From assembly GCA_045532655.1 (NCBI GenBank), contig JAZSGI010000107.1, positions 1 to 7,355 of the forward strand: a stretch of DNA of 7,355 bases, read 5' to 3'. The first letter of the stretch is position 1. Every line of letters starts with the position of its first letter. The position numbers were made by a program, and so were the translations under genes. This stretch comes from JAVBQJ01 sp045532655. GTDB taxonomy: Bacteria > Verrucomicrobiota > Lentisphaeria > Victivallales > Victivallaceae. The notes beneath the pieces are model-generated. The model was not told where the DNA came from. It made no database searches and saw nothing but the letters and a program-made list of their open reading frames with translations. Positions 5,277 through 7,355 of the stretch are shown piece by piece.

Positions 5277-7355
5277 ATTGTTCCGGTTCTGGTATTCCTG
5301 CAGGGATTTCGGCTCGTGACCGGAGACTTCTCTTGCCGCTTCGATACCATCAACACTTGCTCTTGCTGCAGCGATGGTAGTAACGTAGGGGATCCTGTAC
5401 TGGATTGCCCACATGCGGATAAAGGAGTCATCGATCTTGCTCAAACGTCCTGCCGGGGTGTTGAAGATCAATTGGACGGAACGGTTCTTGATCAGATCCC
5501 CGATATTGGGACGGCCTTCGTTGAGTTTGTGAACCGTTTCGCAGGGGAGACCGAGGGAGTGGATATATTCACATGTTCCTTCGGTAGCGATCATTTTGAA
5601 ACCGAGTTTGTCAAGTTTACGTACCACCGGCTCAAGATAACGGCGTTCACGTTCGGAAACAGAGAGCAGGGCGGAACCTTCCAGCGGCAGCTGGGAATTT
5701 GCCGCCTGCTGAGCCTTGTAATATGCCAGAGCAAAACTGTCGGCAATGCCCATTACTTCGCCGGTTGCCCGCATTTCCGGACCGAGAACGGGATCAACTT
5801 CCGGGAACATATTGAAGGGGAATACAGCCTCTTTGACACCGACGTGAGTGAATTTGTGATGTTCAAGCATTTCGGTGTATTCAGAAAGTTTGTGTCCCAG
5901 CATAAGTTCAGTAGCTATACGTGCCAGCGGAACTCCGGTAATTTTGGAGACGACCGGAACGGTACGTGAAGCACGGGGATTGGCTTCGATAATATAGATA
6001 GTGTTTTCGCAAACAGCAAACTGAACATTGAGGATACCGACGACCTTGAAGTCTCGGGCAATAGCTGCTGAATGTTCTTCGATCTTTGCCAGGATTTCCT
6101 TGGAAAGAGTCATGGGCGGGATAGAGCAGGCAGAGTCACCGGAGTGGATACCGGCAAGTTCAATATGTTCCATCACGCTTGCCACATAAGCCTCTTTGCC
6201 GTCGGAAATGGCATCGACTTCACATTCAATGGCGTTGTCCAGGAATCGGTCAATAAGCATGGGGTATTCAGGACTGACCTGAATGGCTTCAACAGCATAC
6301 CGTGTAAGCATTTGTTCATCATAAATGATTTCCATGCCGCGGCCGCCGAGAACGAAGCTTGGACGAACCATGACAGGATAGCCGATCTTTCTGCCGAGGG
6401 CGATGGCTTCTTCAAGGCTGCGTGCTGTGCCGCTTTCCGGCTGGCGTATATTGAGTGCGATCATGCGTTCACGGAAATATTCCCGATCCTCAGCCAGGCG
6501 GATACCTTCCGGCTGGGTGCCGATAATATTGACTCCGTTGTCTTTCAGTTCCTGGGCAATATTCAGAGGAGTCTGTCCGCCGAACTGGACGATGACACCG
6601 TACGGTTTTTCTTTTTCATAGATGGTCAGCACATCCTCTACGGTGAGGGGTTCAAAGTAAAGTTTGTCGCTGGTGTCGTAGTCAGTGGAAACAGTTTCCG
6701 GATTGCAGTTGATGAGAACTGATTCATAACCTGCATCACGCAGGGCAAATGCCGCATGCACACAGGTATAGTCAAATTCGATACCCTGACCGATACGGTT
6801 GGGGCCGCCGCCGAGAACCATGATTTTTTTGCTGTTATCAGAGACTTTGACCTTATCCGGAGTGCCGGAATAGGTGGAATAGTAGTATTCGGCATTTTCA
6901 ACGCCGGAAACGGGGATGGCATCGTAAGTGGCAATACAACCCAGTGCGATACGGCGTGAACGTACAAGTTTTTCCTGTACATTGAAGAGTTTTGCCAGGT
7001 ATTTGTCGGAGAAACCGTCACGTTTGGCGGCGACAAGTTTATCATCCGGCAGGCTCATGAAATTGAATCCGGAAAGTTCCAGTTCAAATGCAGCAAGTTC
7101 TGCTATCTGTTGGAGGAAATAGGGAGTTATACGGGTTATCTTTGCAGCTTCTGCTACAGTCAGACCCTTTTTAAATGCTTCATAGAGCTGGAAGAAACGT
7201 TCACTGTTTGCGGTAGCGATCTTCTCTTTCAGTTCAGCAAGAGTCATTTTCTCAAATTTCGGCACAAGGCCCAGACCTGCTCTGCCGATTTCCAGTGAGC
7301 GGATGGCTTTCTGCATGGCTTCTTTGAAGTTTTTGCCGATGGACATGACTTCGCC
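5274..7355 (-). CDS. carB: Carbamoyl-phosphate synthase large subunit, C-terminal two-thirds (cut by right edge)
   Basis: The frame is open to the last base of the window and encodes 693 residues, aligning from about residue 385 to the end of E. coli CarB (1073). CarB makes carbamoyl phosphate from bicarbonate, ATP and glutamine-derived ammonia for pyrimidine and arginine synthesis, working with CarA, which is not seen here. Present are the end of the first ATP-grasp half (GEVMSIG, 1-7), the oligomerisation domain (about 20-170), the second ATP-grasp domain (about 175-550) and the allosteric MGS-like domain (about 555-693). Key motifs are MVLGGGPNRIGQG (179-191), MVRPSFVLGGRGMEI (329-343), EHIELAGIHSGDS (396-408), NVQFA (443-447) and IEANPRASRTVP (456-467). 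Residues matching the E. coli nucleotide-effector site (Thr974, Thr977, Lys993, Asn1015) are kept as Thr591, Thr594, Lys610 and Asn632, so UMP-type feedback control is plausible. The ATG at 7346 is an internal methionine, not the start. waaP follows with a one-base overlap. Confidence 0.98.
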   Translation of the reverse strand, partial: GEVMSIGKNFKEAMQKAIRSLEIGRAGLGLVPKFEKMTLAELKEKIATANSERFFQLYEAFKKGLTVAEAAKITRITPYFLQQIAELAAFELELSGFNFMSLPDDKLVAAKRDGFSDKYLAKLFNVQEKLVRSRRIALGCIATYDAIPVSGVENAEYYYSTYSGTPDKVKVSDNSKKIMVLGGGPNRIGQGIEFDYTCVHAAFALRDAGYESVLINCNPETVSTDYDTSDKLYFEPLTVEDVLTIYEKEKPYGVIVQFGGQTPLNIAQELKDNGVNIIGTQPEGIRLAEDREYFRERMIALNIRQPESGTARSLEEAIALGRKIGYPVMVRPSFVLGGRGMEIIYDEQMLTRYAVEAIQVSPEYPMLIDRFLDNAIECEVDAISDGKEAYVASVMEHIELAGIHSGDSACSIPPMTLSKEILAKIEEHSAAIARDFKVVGILNVQFAVCENTIYIIEANPRASRTVPVVSKITGVPLARIATELMLGHKLSEYTEMLEHHKFTHVGVKEAVFPFNMFPEVDPVLGPEMRATGEVMGIADSFALAYYKAQQAANSQLPLEGSALLSVSERERRYLEPVVRKLDKLGFKMIATEGTCEYIHSLGLPCETVHKLNEGRPNIGDLIKNRSVQLIFNTPAGRLSKIDDSFIRMWAIQYRIPYVTTIAAARASVDGIEAAREVSGHEPKSLQEYQNRNN

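Larger units (their letters stand above)
1..7355 (-). other. Probable single transcription unit of seven genes
   Basis: All seven genes share one strand, with junctions of -1, 2, 1, 23, 14 and 7 bases in transcription order from carB to the permease. No intergenic stretch exceeds 23 bases, and none shows a terminator hairpin with a T run or a -35/-10 pair. The promoter must lie to the right of the window and the end to the left, unless promoters lie inside coding sequence. Co-transcription is inferred from layout only. Confidence 0.6.

Noticed and set aside
5199..5969. A 256-codon open frame on the plus strand opposite carB.
   Set aside because: It lies wholly antisense to strongly conserved carB sequence (and the waaP start), and its translation shows no recognisable domain. 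Open antisense frames are expected from the codon bias of carB.
6072..6722. A 216-codon open frame on the plus strand opposite carB.
   Set aside because: It is antisense to the second ATP-grasp domain of carB, shows no recognisable motif, and no ribosome binding site was evident.
1..7355. Mobile elements, CRISPR arrays, tRNA or rRNA genes, defence genes.
   Set aside because: The window is filled by metabolic, envelope and peptide genes with intact motifs; no transposase, regular spaced repeats or RNA gene pattern was seen on either strand.

Overview
This 7.36 kb window is a gene-dense piece of a bacterial chromosome in which every supportable gene lies on the minus strand, head to tail. In transcription order (right to left) these are carB (5' part outside the window), a WaaP-type LPS core heptose kinase, a SpoU/TrmH-family RNA methyltransferase, an S66 LD-carboxypeptidase, an M42 metallo-aminopeptidase, an O-acetylhomoserine sulfhydrylase-like PLP enzyme (metY), and the start of a YejE/OppC-type peptide ABC transporter permease that runs off the left edge. 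The longest gap is 23 bases. carB and waaP overlap by one base (TGATG), and the other gaps are 2, 1, 23, 14 and 7 bases. No stretch is long enough for an ordinary promoter or intrinsic terminator, so the simplest reading is one transcription unit that enters and leaves the window.

The waaP product implies a Gram-negative cell with lipopolysaccharide. Good AGGAG ribosome binding sites precede two of the genes. Coding DNA has roughly balanced GC, with a liking for CCG proline codons. The mix of genes in one run is not an arrangement I know from Proteobacteria. The metY product and the extended permease remind me of Bacteroidetes and of the Planctomycetes-Verrucomicrobia-Lentisphaerae group, but this is only an impression from remembered sequences.

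Functionally the run mixes pyrimidine/arginine precursor synthesis (carB), envelope modification (waaP), RNA modification (SpoU), murein or peptide breakdown (LD-carboxypeptidase, M42 peptidase), sulfur amino acid synthesis (metY) and probable peptide uptake (permease). The downstream part could form a peptide import and salvage set; that is inference from proximity. All proteins seen keep their recognisable catalytic motifs. I see no mobile element, CRISPR array, RNA gene, phage gene or clearly novel system. The points most worth a second look are the mixed operon, the extra hydrophobic segments in the permease, and the S66 + M42 + YejE-like permease association.
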